This document shows, piece by piece, positions 9,589 to 17,785 of a stretch of 64,000 nt of DNA. The DNA is from Bacterioplanes sanyensis (GTDB lineage Bacteria; Pseudomonadota; Gammaproteobacteria; Pseudomonadales; Oceanobacteraceae): assembly GCF_014652515.1 (NCBI RefSeq), contig NZ_BMYY01000001.1, forward strand, positions 116,281 to 180,280. The letters run 5' to 3'. Positions within the stretch are counted from its first letter, which is position 1. Each line of letters opens with the position of its first letter. The notes under the pieces are model-generated. The model made no database searches. It was not told where the DNA came from and saw only the letters and a program-made list of their open reading frames with translations. A program made the position numbers and the translations under genes.

Positions 9589-11403
9589 ATGAGCGTAGGG
9601 CAAAAGGAAGCGGTAGATACCGCGATTAAAGATTTTTACGATATGGCGCTGCGAGCCACTGAGCAATACAGCAGTGTGATGGAAAAGGTGATTAGTCAAC
9701 AAACCTCAGCTGACGATCCCGCGGCATCAGTAATGAATGATTTTACCGATGCTTTTCGTGAGCTGGGTGAAGCCATGATGTCGAACCCACAAAAAATTGT
9801 GGCCGATCAAATGGAGCTGATGAAAAAGCAACAAGAGCTGTTTCAAAGCACCTTACTGCGTTTTATGGGCAAAGAAGCCGAGCCCGTGGTGGTGCCTGAA
9901 CGTTCTGACCGTCGCTTTAAAGACGAGCAATGGCAAGACAACCCAGTCTTTGATTTTCTTAAGCAACTGTATTTGCTGCAGTCGCAAGCCATTATGAAAA
10001 TGGTGCATGACACCGATGGTTTGAGCGATCATGCACGGCAGAAAGTTGAGTATTTTACCCGCCAGTACGTCAATGCCGTTTCCCCCACCAATTTTGCTGC
10101 ACTGAATCCCGAAGTGATCCGCAAAGCCATGGAAACCGGCGGTGGTAGCTTGGTGAAGGGCTTAGAACAGTTGTCGGAAGACATGGAAGCCAGTGTCAAG
10201 GGTGCACTGAATGTTGCCATGACAGACACCAGTGCTTTTAAAGTAGGCCGCAATTTGGCGACGACACCGGGTAAGGTGGTGTATCAGAATGATTTAATGC
10301 AGCTGATTCAGTACACCCCCAGCACCGAAAAAACCTTTAAACGCCCCTTGTTGATCATTCCGCCATTTATCAACAAGTACTACATTCTCGACATGCGGGA
10401 TAAAAACTCATTCGTGAAATGGCTGGTAGACCAAGGCCATACGGTGTTTATGATTTCTTGGGTGAATCCTGGTCCTTCATTGCGTGATAAAGATTTCACC
10501 GCCTACATGCAAGAAGGTCCACTGGCGGCGATAGACGCGATCGAAAAAGCCACCGGTGAGAAAGAAGTGAATGCCATTGGCTACTGCTTGGGCGGTACTT
10601 TGTTGGCAGCCACACTGGCTTACCTGAAAAAGAAAAAACAAGAGCCCATTAAAGCTGCCACCTTTATGGCTACCCTGACGGACTTTTCTCAGCCGGGTGA
10701 AATTGGTGTTTTCATTAATGAAACCGCTATCTCTGCTCTTGAAAAGCAAATGAATGCTTTGGGCTATTACGATGGCCGACAAATGGCGTTCAGCTTTAAT
10801 ACCCTGCGTGAAAATGATTTGTTTTGGTCATTCTTTATCAATAACTACTTGAAGGGCGAGCGGCCGGCGGCGTTTGATTTGTTGTATTGGAATACTGACA
10901 GCACCAATCTTCCTGCGGCGATGCACTCCTTCTATTTGCGCAATATGTATTTGCACAACTTGCTGATTGAGAAGGATGCCATTGAGCTGGATGGCGTTAA
11001 GTTGGACTTGCGCCAAATTAAAGTGCCCACCTACTTTATTTCAGCCGCGCAGGATCATATCGCTCTGTGGCAAGCCACCTACACGGGGGCAAAATTAATG
11101 GGCGGCAAAAACCGTTTTGTATTAGGTGGCTCAGGTCACATTGCTGGCATTGTGAACCCGCCTGAGGCCAATAAATATGGTTATTGGACCAATGAAAAAA
11201 TTGCTGACGACCCTGAGGAGTGGTTCCAAGCCGCCACGAACCACGAAGGCTCTTGGTGGTTGGATTGGCAACAATGGGTGTTAAAGCAAGGCGATATGGA
11301 TGAAGTGCCGGCGCGTCAGCCTGGCACGGGTGAGTTAAAAGCCATCGAGGACGCCCCAGGGCGCTACGTTAAACAACGCATCTTTGATGTCGTCACCAAA
11401 TAG
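9589..11403 (+). CDS. phaC: class I poly(3-hydroxyalkanoate) synthase PhaC
   Basis: This enzyme polymerises 3-hydroxyacyl-CoA into storage polyester on the granule surface. It shows the lipase-like box GYCLGG with catalytic Cys333, the triad Asp489 in AAQDHIALW and His517 in GSGHIAG, and the conserved PPFINKYYILD and NYLKGERPAAFDLLYWN segments. The length of 604 residues fits class I. The start ATG 9589 follows the phasin terminator. A strong terminator follows at 11422. The phaA/phaB genes for precursor supply are not in the window. Confidence 0.95.
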   Translation: MSVGQKEAVDTAIKDFYDMALRATEQYSSVMEKVISQQTSADDPAASVMNDFTDAFRELGEAMMSNPQKIVADQMELMKKQQELFQSTLLRFMGKEAEPVVVPERSDRRFKDEQWQDNPVFDFLKQLYLLQSQAIMKMVHDTDGLSDHARQKVEYFTRQYVNAVSPTNFAALNPEVIRKAMETGGGSLVKGLEQLSEDMEASVKGALNVAMTDTSAFKVGRNLATTPGKVVYQNDLMQLIQYTPSTEKTFKRPLLIIPPFINKYYILDMRDKNSFVKWLVDQGHTVFMISWVNPGPSLRDKDFTAYMQEGPLAAIDAIEKATGEKEVNAIGYCLGGTLLAATLAYLKKKKQEPIKAATFMATLTDFSQPGEIGVFINETAISALEKQMNALGYYDGRQMAFSFNTLRENDLFWSFFINNYLKGERPAAFDLLYWNTDSTNLPAAMHSFYLRNMYLHNLLIEKDAIELDGVKLDLRQIKVPTYFISAAQDHIALWQATYTGAKLMGGKNRFVLGGSGHIAGIVNPPEANKYGYWTNEKIADDPEEWFQAATNHEGSWWLDWQQWVLKQGDMDEVPARQPGTGELKAIEDAPGRYVKQRIFDVVTK

Positions 11404-11421
11404 TACTGACCTCGGTATTTA

Positions 11422-11450
11422 ACCCCCGCTCTGCGGGGGTTTTTCTTTTT
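11422..11450 (+). terminator. terminator after phaC
   Basis: ACCCCCGC and GCGGGGGT form a perfect 8-bp stem with loop TCT, followed by a T-rich tail. It closes the PHA gene group. Confidence 0.9.
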
Positions 11451-11569
11451 TGGGGGCCACTGACGACTCTTCGGTTTGCTGGCTATGAGGTTTTCGCTAT
11501 CATGCAGGCAGGGTCGCATGGCGATACCGCTTGTAGTCACCCGTACGCGGGCAGGATAAGGAACCCAGT

Positions 11570-12013
11570 GTGTCACAATTTGATCAGGAATCCGTGGTTT
11601 ACGGCGTGATCCGTAATATTCCCAGCAGCGATGAATTTACCGCCCGGTTGCAAAGACGCACCAACTGGCGTGCCATCCAGACCCTGCCGTTGGGCGTTGA
11701 TGACGAATGGACGCTTCTGTGCCGGGAAATGTTTTCTATGCCGGGCGAAGACCTGTTCAGTGGCACTTATCACTCACAGTTGATTCACTTCGCTGCCTCC
11801 TATAAGGCGGTTGAGTACGAATGGGAGCATTGGCTGTCACAGTTTGAGAACTTGCTCAAGGGCATGTACTGGGTATCGGCGACGGTGCACTTGGAAACCG
11901 AACTGGCGGGTAAGCATACCTTTAGCTGGGCGGTCGAGGCCGGTCATGAGCCTTCTGATGCTGAGCTGCGGATGAGCTGTGAATGGGAGCGGGAGGCTGG
12001 TTTTGCCGTTTGA
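11570..12013 (+). CDS. hypothetical protein
   Basis: The 147-residue protein is not recognised. It is acidic and tryptophan-rich (WEHWLSQFENLLKGMYWVSATVHLE), with no signal peptide or membrane segment, so it is probably cytoplasmic. The start is GTG 11570, supported by AAGGA upstream. The 3' end runs close to, or overlaps, the following UPF0270 gene, depending on which start that gene uses. Both may form a small operon with the coiled-coil gene at 12327. Confidence 0.7.
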   Translation: MSQFDQESVVYGVIRNIPSSDEFTARLQRRTNWRAIQTLPLGVDDEWTLLCREMFSMPGEDLFSGTYHSQLIHFAASYKAVEYEWEHWLSQFENLLKGMYWVSATVHLETELAGKHTFSWAVEAGHEPSDAELRMSCEWEREAGFAV

Positions 12014-12032
12014 TGATGTGCCCGACCATGGC

Positions 12033-12272
12033 GTGATCGAGATTCCCTATCAGCGTTTGAGTGCAGACGCTCTAGATGGCGTATTGGCTGAGTTTGTTGG
12101 CCGCGAAGGCACAGATTATGGCGACTACGACGTCAGTTGGGAGCAGAAAAAGCAGCAGGTGTTAGTGCAGCTGCAGCAGGGCAAAGCGGTATTATTGTTT
12201 GACCCCGATGCCGGTAGCTGTCACATTGAAATGGCTGAGGTGGTGCGCCAGCACGGTCGACAGCCGAGTTAA
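12033..12272 (+). CDS. UPF0270 family protein (YheU-like)
   Basis: The segment IPYQRLSADALDGVLAEFV followed by REGTDYGDY matches the small UPF0270/YheU family, whose members are about 70-80 residues and start just before the IPxxxL motif. For that reason I place the start at GTG 12033 (79 residues). The frame is open upstream to 11979, and other starts (TTG 12003 behind GGAGG, GTG 12018) are possible. Function is unknown. Confidence 0.8.
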   Translation: MIEIPYQRLSADALDGVLAEFVGREGTDYGDYDVSWEQKKQQVLVQLQQGKAVLLFDPDAGSCHIEMAEVVRQHGRQPS

Positions 12273-12326
12273 GCAGTTGGAAGCAGTTGTGTTGGTGCTC
12301 AGCGTCTTGAGCAATGGAGGGGCGAC

Positions 12327-12533
12327 ATGAAGCCAATTACTGAAATTGAGCAACGGCGGCTCAGGCGTCGAGTGCATGAAGCCATTGCTGACATTGACGC
12401 GATGAAGGCGCAGTTGGCTGACATTCGCCGCTGCTGTCAGGAAATGTCGCAACTGATGCGCGAGATCCGCGAAAACGGCGAGCAGGCCCGTGAAGACATG
12501 CGTCGCCGCCAGTCCATCAAGCGGGTGATCTAA
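12327..12533 (+). CDS. small coiled-coil hypothetical protein
   Basis: This 68-residue, charged, probably all-helical protein is rich in Arg and Glu (heptad-like spacing in EAIADIDAMKAQLADIRRCC). A good GGAGG lies 7 bases before the ATG, which supports real translation. It is not recognised. Its 3' end overlaps the convergent mnmC stop by 17 bases. Confidence 0.65.
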   Translation: MKPITEIEQRRLRRRVHEAIADIDAMKAQLADIRRCCQEMSQLMREIRENGEQAREDMRRRQSIKRVI

Positions 12534-14526
12534 GCCCCCAATCTTGAGCGTTGACTTTTCTTCGAATCATATCCCTTAGCAAAAACCGACACGGTGCCAG
12601 TGCCTCCGCGACGCTGGTGGCAACAGGCAAGCCGTCGCCGTCGAGTTGCGCGGCGATAAGCTCGGCACACAAAGCTGCAGAGGCGAGTCCGCGCGAGCCA
12701 TGACCAATGTTAAGCCACAGCCCAGGTAGATAAGGCATATCGTTTTGCGGTATGTGCTTGGCGTTGTTCACCATTGGCGCGAGCTGCTGCAGGGTGGCCT
12801 GGCTATCCACCACCGGCCCTGCCATGGGCAAATAATCGGGTGTAGTGCAGCGAAAACCAACGCGACCGCCACAGATCTCGGCCGTGTCACTGGTGATGCC
12901 AAAATCACTCAAATGTGCCAGGTTGGCCAAGTGATCTTGATCGCGTACATCTGGGTCATCATCGCGCAGATTGTAGGTGGCCCCCAAGCATAACTGCCCT
13001 GCATGGGCCGGCGGCATATAGCTGCGAGCGCACAACACCACCTGCGGAGATGGCACGCTGTCAGCGTTGAGCAGGCTCAATTGGCCGCGAATGCGCTTGA
13101 TGGGCAAGTAGGCGTCCGGCAGCAGTGCCCGTGCGTCATACGCGTTGGCAACAACGACGTGGGGGCTGTGCCAAGATGCATCTTTGGTTTCTATCTGCCA
13201 ACCACTGGCGCTGGCCGTTAAGGTCTGCACATCGCCTTGGTGCAGCCTAATGTTGGCATGTTGAATCAGAGCGTTGCAGTAGGCCACAGGGCTGACCCAG
13301 CCGGCTTTGGGAAAGAACAAGCCGCCGGCGGGTAGGCTGATGCCGGCGAGTTGGCTGGCTTGCTGGGCGTCAACGGCATAGAGCAGCTCAGGCGGTGGCT
13401 GCTGACGCTGCATAAAGCTGTGTTGGCGCTGTTGCTCTTTATCGCTGTAGGCCAGCTGTAAGACGCCGCACTGACGCCAGTGCGGATTGTCGGCGGCTGG
13501 GCCTAGCGTGCGTTCGACGCTGGCCAAGGCCGCGCCGTAGGCGCTGCGATAAAACTCACTGTGCACGGCGTTGTCACCGGCGGCAAGTTTGATGTACAGA
13601 CCGCCTTGGGGGTTGCCTGAGGCCGCTTGGGCAACGCCCAGCCTATCAATCAAGGTCACACCATAACCGCGCTCTGCCAACGCTCTGGCAGTGCTGCAGC
13701 CGGCCAAGCCTGCGCCAATCACAGTGACCTGGCGGACGGTTGTGTGCTGTGTCGGTGTGCGTTGCCAGGGTTTTAATGCCAATTTGGCGGGCCGCTCCGG
13801 ACCGCAGCTGGCTTGATAGGTGGCGCACAGCATGTCGCGTTTGCGGCCAAAGCCCGCGACTTTGCGTACCGCAAAACCTGCACCTCGCAAGCCACGCTTA
13901 ACCAACCCTGCGGCCGTAAAGGTCGCCAATGTGGTGCCGGCGTGGCTGAGGCGACGCAGTTGTTTGAAGAGCTCGTCGTTCCACATGTGTGGATTTTTGG
14001 CCGGTGCAAAGCCATCCAAATACCAGGCATGCACCGGCCCTTGCAGCTCTGGTAAGGCATCGGCGATATCACCATACACCAGCGTGAGCCGGACGCGCTG
14101 CTGCGGCCAATGCAAATGATGCACGCCGGTAACGGCAACGGGGTACTGGGCGAGCAGTTGCTCGGCCAGCTCGCTGAGTTCAGGCCACAGCGCCAATGCT
14201 CGGTGCAGCTGTTCGCGGTCGAGGGGGTACTTTTCGATGCTGGTGAAGTGCAAATAACCTTGGCCGTGCTCAGCAAAGGCTTGCCAAGTGGCCAAGAAGT
14301 TAAGCCCGGTACCGAAGCCGGTTTCAATGATACGAAAGTTGCGCGGACAATCACTGGCGGCAAAGCGCTGTGGCAGGCCGTTGTGCTGCATGAACACATA
14401 GCGACTTTCGTTGAGGCCGTCGTCGACAGAAAAATAGGTATCGCCAAACTGGCGGGCGACAGGCTGGCCATCATCGCGCCAGTCGAGCTGTGCTGGGCCG
14501 ATGGTCGAAGGGGTTTGGGAGCTCAC
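12517..14526 (-). CDS. mnmC: bifunctional tRNA (mnm5s2U34) methyltransferase / FAD-dependent oxidoreductase MnmC
   Basis: This enzyme completes the 5-methylaminomethyl-2-thiouridine modification at wobble position 34 of certain tRNAs. The N-terminal methyltransferase domain shows IIETGFGTGLNFLATW and WYLDGFAPAKNPHMW; the C-terminal FAD oxidoreductase domain starts at VTVIGAGLAGCSTARALAERG. With GTG 14526 as start the length is 669 residues, matching the E. coli enzyme. The frame stays open to 14652, but that extension looks non-homologous. It is divergent from the AEC transporter and convergent with the small gene at 12327. Confidence 0.95.
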   Translation of the reverse strand: MSSQTPSTIGPAQLDWRDDGQPVARQFGDTYFSVDDGLNESRYVFMQHNGLPQRFAASDCPRNFRIIETGFGTGLNFLATWQAFAEHGQGYLHFTSIEKYPLDREQLHRALALWPELSELAEQLLAQYPVAVTGVHHLHWPQQRVRLTLVYGDIADALPELQGPVHAWYLDGFAPAKNPHMWNDELFKQLRRLSHAGTTLATFTAAGLVKRGLRGAGFAVRKVAGFGRKRDMLCATYQASCGPERPAKLALKPWQRTPTQHTTVRQVTVIGAGLAGCSTARALAERGYGVTLIDRLGVAQAASGNPQGGLYIKLAAGDNAVHSEFYRSAYGAALASVERTLGPAADNPHWRQCGVLQLAYSDKEQQRQHSFMQRQQPPPELLYAVDAQQASQLAGISLPAGGLFFPKAGWVSPVAYCNALIQHANIRLHQGDVQTLTASASGWQIETKDASWHSPHVVVANAYDARALLPDAYLPIKRIRGQLSLLNADSVPSPQVVLCARSYMPPAHAGQLCLGATYNLRDDDPDVRDQDHLANLAHLSDFGITSDTAEICGGRVGFRCTTPDYLPMAGPVVDSQATLQQLAPMVNNAKHIPQNDMPYLPGLWLNIGHGSRGLASAALCAELIAAQLDGDGLPVATSVAEALAPCRFLLRDMIRRKVNAQDWGLRSPA

Positions 14527-14655
14527 AATAAGGTCTGGTCTGATGCGTTGCGTATTCGCCTTTAGTGTACACCGCGCATATTTCAGCAGACAGAGGCAGG
14601 TGTCGACTTTACCATGCTGGGCGGAGGCGGCGAGAAGGCCGTTGCTAGGCAATCA

Positions 14656-15552
14656 ATGTTCGAGTTTTTCATGTTATATGACATTTTCTCCATCATGGCG
14701 CCTGTGTTGGCGTGTGCTGGCATTGGCTTTTTCTGGGCCCGCAGTGGCCACGGGTTTGATCCGGATTTTATTTCACGGCTGGTGCTGTATGTGGGGGCGC
14801 CCTGCCTGATGCTGTCGGTGATGGCGTCGGTGGAGTTGGATAAGCAAGCTTTTCAGCGCACAGCGCTGGCGTGCATTTTGGTGGCTGGTTTGATGGCGTT
14901 AGCGGGCAGCGTGATTCCGCGCTTACTCGGCCATGACGTGCGCGCTTTTTTGCCATCGTTTATGTTTCCCAATGTTGGCAATATGGGTTTGCCTGTGTGC
15001 TTGCTGGCCTTTGGTCAGGAGGGGCTGGCGTTGGCGTTGGCTTTTTTTATGGTGCTATCGCTGGCGCATTTTCCGGTCGGCATTTTGTTGGCTGGCGGGC
15101 GCCAAGCCGGCGGCTTAAAAGGGCTGCTGCGAATGCCGATTTTATACTCGGTGTTTTTGTCGCTGGGGTTATTGTGGTTTGACTGGCAGTTGCCTGCGCC
15201 TGTGTTTAATTCGGTCGAGCTGATTGGCGGCATGGCCATTCCTTTGATGCTGATTACCCTGGGCGTATCGCTTAGGCGTTTGCAGGTACGTCAGTGGCGT
15301 CAGGCGCTGTTTTACAGCGCGATGCGCATCGGTGGTGGTTTGCTGGTGGGGTTGCTGGTGGTATGGCTGCTGGGCTTAGAAGGCAGTGAGCGGGGCGTGG
15401 TGTTAATTCAGGCGTCTATGCCGGTGGCGGTGTTTAATTATTTGTTTGCTGAGCGCTTTCAGCGCGCCCCTCAGGCGGTGGCCGGCATGGTGGTGATGTC
15501 GACGCTGATATCGTTTGTGACCTTGCCGTTGTTACTGTACTGGCTGATTTAA
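14656..15552 (+). CDS. AEC family transporter (auxin efflux carrier type)
   Basis: The protein of about 298 residues has around ten hydrophobic segments. It shows the AEC pattern: an N-terminal half with APCLMLSVMASVEL and FPNVGNMGLPV, and a C-terminal half with IPLMLITLGVSLRRLQ and the QASMPVAVFNYLFAERF helix pair. Bacterial members export or import small organic acids; the substrate is not predictable. The start is uncertain (14656 or 14671; the frame opens at 14614). Its stop codon lies in the loop of a 12-bp perfect hairpin that begins a tandem repeat. Confidence 0.85.
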   Translation: MFEFFMLYDIFSIMAPVLACAGIGFFWARSGHGFDPDFISRLVLYVGAPCLMLSVMASVELDKQAFQRTALACILVAGLMALAGSVIPRLLGHDVRAFLPSFMFPNVGNMGLPVCLLAFGQEGLALALAFFMVLSLAHFPVGILLAGGRQAGGLKGLLRMPILYSVFLSLGLLWFDWQLPAPVFNSVELIGGMAIPLMLITLGVSLRRLQVRQWRQALFYSAMRIGGGLLVGLLVVWLLGLEGSERGVVLIQASMPVAVFNYLFAERFQRAPQAVAGMVVMSTLISFVTLPLLLYWLI

Positions 15553-15670
15553 CTCAGCCAGTACATAAGTTGGAGAGCGGCTGATTTAACTCAACCAGTA
15601 CATAAGTTGGAGAGCGGCTGATATAACTCAGCCAGCACGTAAGTCAGAGAACGGTTGATATAACTCAACC
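15536..15670 (+). repeat. 37-bp tandem repeat carrying a hairpin at the AEC gene stop codon
   Basis: Units start at 15542, 15579, 15616 and 15653 (the last partial), each about 37 bases. The first copy contains TGTACTGGCTGA and TCAGCCAGTACA, a perfect 12-bp stem with loop TTTAAC that includes the stop codon. Units 3 and 4 keep a 6-bp stem (GGCTGA/TCAGCC and GGTTGA/TCAACC), the last with changes on both arms. No T-tract follows, so it is not a classic terminator. Confidence 0.85.
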
Positions 15671-15696
15671 GCTACATCAGCCAGCTCGCGATGCCT

Positions 15697-15736
15697 ATTT
15701 TAGGCACCTCTTTTAGGCATCTCTTTTAGGCATCTC
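15697..15736 (+). repeat. 13-bp tandem repeat at the 3' end of ppiA
   Basis: TTTTAGGCAYCTC occurs three times in direct succession just downstream of the ppiA stop (minus-strand gene). The last copy runs on into CTGAATTATTCAG, itself an imperfect palindrome that includes the ppiA stop codon. Confidence 0.7.
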
Positions 15737-15740
15737 TGAA

Positions 15741-16292
15741 TTATTCAGCGGCGCCTTTAACAATCACATCTTTAATCACGATATTTTCAACTGGCTGATC
15801 GCGCATGCCGGTGGTGGTGGCAGCAATGCTGTCGACCACCTCCATGCCGGCAGTGACTTTGCCAAATACGGCATAGCCAAAATCGCGCACGCCATGGTTG
15901 AGGAAATCGTTGTTTTTAACATTGATAAAAAACTGGCTGGTGGCGCTGTCTACCACGGCGGTGCGCGCCATGGCAACGCTGCCACGTACGTTAGTTAGGC
16001 CATTGTCTGCTTCGTTTTTAATCGGCGGTAAGGTGGCTTTTTTACTCATTTTTTCGTCATAGCCACCGCCTTGCACCATAAAGTCGGCAATGACTCGGTG
16101 AAAAATCGTGCCGTCGTAATGGTCGGCTTCGACATAGGTGAGGAAGTTTTCAACGCTGATAGGCGCTTTTTCTCGGTCTAGCTCCAATACGATGTTGCCT
16201 GCCGTGGTTTGCAGCTCGACCACCACGGGTGTGTTTTCTGCATTGACCATGGCAGCAGTCAGTAGCAGGGCGGATGCGATATACTGGCGCAT
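15741..16292 (-). CDS. periplasmic peptidyl-prolyl cis-trans isomerase (cyclophilin)
   Basis: This cyclophilin-type isomerase speeds proline isomerisation during folding. The 183-residue protein has a signal peptide ([19 protein letters not shown]), so it is probably periplasmic like PpiA. Cyclophilin motifs seen: [31 protein letters not shown] and [14 protein letters not shown]. The start ATG 16292 follows GGAGG at 7 bases. It is divergent from the SelW-like gene with only 23 bases between the two start codons. Confidence 0.9.
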   Translation of the reverse strand: MRQYIASALLLTAAMVNAENTPVVVELQTTAGNIVLELDREKAPISVENFLTYVEADHYDGTIFHRVIADFMVQGGGYDEKMSKKATLPPIKNEADNGLTNVRGSVAMARTAVVDSATSQFFINVKNNDFLNHGVRDFGYAVFGKVTAGMEVVDSIAATTTGMRDQPVENIVIKDVIVKGAAE

Positions 16293-16315
16293 CTTGAATC
16301 CTCCGGAGATTAACA
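16293..16315. promoter_or_regulatory. palindromic ribosome-binding site shared by two divergent genes
   Basis: The 23-base gap between the two divergent starts contains CTCCGGAG. Read on the plus strand it gives GGAG 7 bases before GTG 16316; on the minus strand it gives GGAGG 7 bases before ATG 16292. There is no room for promoters here, so each promoter must lie inside the opposite gene. Confidence 0.8.
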
Positions 16316-16609
16316 GTGAGTCACAGCAAAAGTACGGTAACCATTGTCTTTTGTGAAGGCTGTAAATGGTCATTGCGTTCAGGTTGGTATGCTCAGGAGC
16401 TGTTCAGCACATTTAAAGGGCAGTTGGCGGGCGTTCATTTAAAGCCAGGTGAGCAGGGCGAGTTTCAGGTTTGGGTCGACGATAGGCGCATTTGGTGTCG
16501 GCGTGAAGACGGCGGGTTTCCAGATGCAGCCGACCTTAAGCGCCGCTTGCGTGATGCGGCTCAGTTTGAGCAATCCTTGGGGCATTGTGAGTTGCCCGGC
16601 AAAGACTGA
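16316..16609 (+). CDS. SelT/SelW/SelH (Rdx) family selenoprotein-like protein, Cys form
   Basis: The 97-residue thioredoxin-fold protein carries the Rdx motif near its N-terminus as FCEGCKW (CxxC; no UGA codon). This is followed by the family pattern [25 protein letters not shown] and [16 protein letters not shown]. Such proteins are thought to act in redox reactions. The start is GTG 16316 with GGAG 7 bases upstream. The length and the closing LGHCELP segment fit proteobacterial members. Confidence 0.9.
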   Translation: MSHSKSTVTIVFCEGCKWSLRSGWYAQELFSTFKGQLAGVHLKPGEQGEFQVWVDDRRIWCRREDGGFPDAADLKRRLRDAAQFEQSLGHCELPGKD

Positions 16610-16623
16610 ATCTGCCGGGCTTT
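16594..16623. terminator. probable bidirectional terminator between selW-like gene and SH3 gene
   Basis: GCCCGGCA and TGCCGGGC form a perfect 8-bp stem around the selW-like gene's stop codon, followed by TTT on the plus strand. It lies between two convergent genes. Confidence 0.55.
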
Positions 16624-16640
16624 GAGATATGCGCTGAAGC

Positions 16641-17303
16641 TTATACCCAGCTGCTGCTGCGTTTGCTGCGCAGGGCCGGCAGAACCAGACCGGCAAAAAT
16701 GCCAATAACGACCAAGCCGCCACCGTAGATTAAATAGGTGTAGCGGTTGTCATCGCGCAGTTGAGCGTTTTCGGCGGTCAGGGCTTCTACCTGAATTTCT
16801 AAATCCTGGTTGCGCAAGGTAAGTTTTTTGGCTTTCTCATCCAGCGCCAGCGCATTTTCAGAGATCGCGGTAATGCGATTGAGCTCTTGTTGCAGTTCCA
16901 TATTTTGCTGCTGCAGAGATTCAGAGCTGTTGCTGGTGCTGCTCAGTTGTTGCTGTAAATCGTCGCGCTGTTGTTCTGCTTGCTGCAGTTGCTCGCGTAC
17001 CGATTCCAGCTCGCGCTGCGCCAGAATTAATTTTTCTTTGGCCACCGGCTCGTCATCCAAAAAGCGCGTCAGCACAAAGCCTTCATCACCTTTGTCGGTT
17101 TTGACCTTGGTGTAATCGGAATCTTCTGGCTGTTCGATAAGGATTAAATGCTCGCCACTTTGCAGCGATTTGATGATGCGATATTCCTGCCCTGGGCCGG
17201 TGCGCAGCGGCAACCATAACTCGTCTTTAACGTAGCGTTTCTCGACGGCCTGTGCCGCAGTGGTTAACAGCATCGCGGCCACAAAACTGATTAGATATTT
17301 CAC
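16641..17303 (-). CDS. SH3 domain and coiled-coil membrane protein, TIGR04211/YgiM type
   Basis: The 220-residue exported protein has a signal peptide (MKYLISFVAAMLLTTAAQA) and a bacterial SH3 domain at about residues 22-85 (LRTGPGQEYRIIKSLQSG). A Gln/Glu-rich coiled coil follows at about 90-185, then one transmembrane helix (YLIYGGGLVVIGIFAGLVL) and a short basic tail. This order is that of the E. coli YgiM family. It probably sits in the inner membrane with the SH3 part in the periplasm. Role unknown. Confidence 0.88.
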   Translation of the reverse strand: MKYLISFVAAMLLTTAAQAVEKRYVKDELWLPLRTGPGQEYRIIKSLQSGEHLILIEQPEDSDYTKVKTDKGDEGFVLTRFLDDEPVAKEKLILAQRELESVREQLQQAEQQRDDLQQQLSSTSNSSESLQQQNMELQQELNRITAISENALALDEKAKKLTLRNQDLEIQVEALTAENAQLRDDNRYTYLIYGGGLVVIGIFAGLVLPALRSKRSSSWV

Positions 17304-17324
17304 CTGATGTTCCTCTCCGTGGGG

Positions 17325-17630
17325 TTACGGTAAGACTTTTTTGAACGGTTTTACCGTCACGGCTTGGTAGACGCCGGCTGCGACATAAGGGTCTTCATCT
17401 GCCCACTTTTGGGCGCTGGTTAGGCTATCAAACTCAGCGATCACCAAGCTACCACTGAAACCGGCTTCGCCAGGCTCAAGGCTATCGATGGCTGGGTGGG
17501 GCCCTGCTACCAGCAATCGCCCTTGCTGTTTGAGCTGCTCTAAGCGTTGCAGGTGCGCGGGTCTGGCACTCTGGCGTTGGCTGAGACTGTCAGCGACATC
17601 CTCGCTGATAATGGCGTACCACATGCTCAT
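17325..17630 (-). CDS. yciI: YciI family protein
   Basis: The 101-residue protein is close to E. coli Yci[50 protein letters not shown] and [20 protein letters not shown]. The family has a ferredoxin-like fold with a conserved His/Asp pair; the reaction is not established. Two in-frame ATGs (17630 and 17624) are possible; AGGA 9 bases before the first favours it. It precedes the SH3 protein on the same strand with a 21-base gap. Confidence 0.9.
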   Translation of the reverse strand: MSMWYAIISEDVADSLSQRQSARPAHLQRLEQLKQQGRLLVAGPHPAIDSLEPGEAGFSGSLVIAEFDSLTSAQKWADEDPYVAAGVYQAVTVKPFKKVLP

Positions 17631-17785
17631 GCTATTGATCCTTTTTTATATCGGTTATCAGCGCTTATGTTTATGGCTTTTAAGTAAGCCCAGCGGCGAT
17701 CATGGTGGGTAGACAACCCGCTCGCCTGAATGGCGCTCAGGATATACTATGACTTTCTATATTGCGAAATCAGGAAGTGTCAGCT

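Noticed and set aside
16316..16609. Selenocysteine in the SelW-like protein
   Set aside because: The motif is CEGC with ordinary Cys codons; no in-frame UGA.
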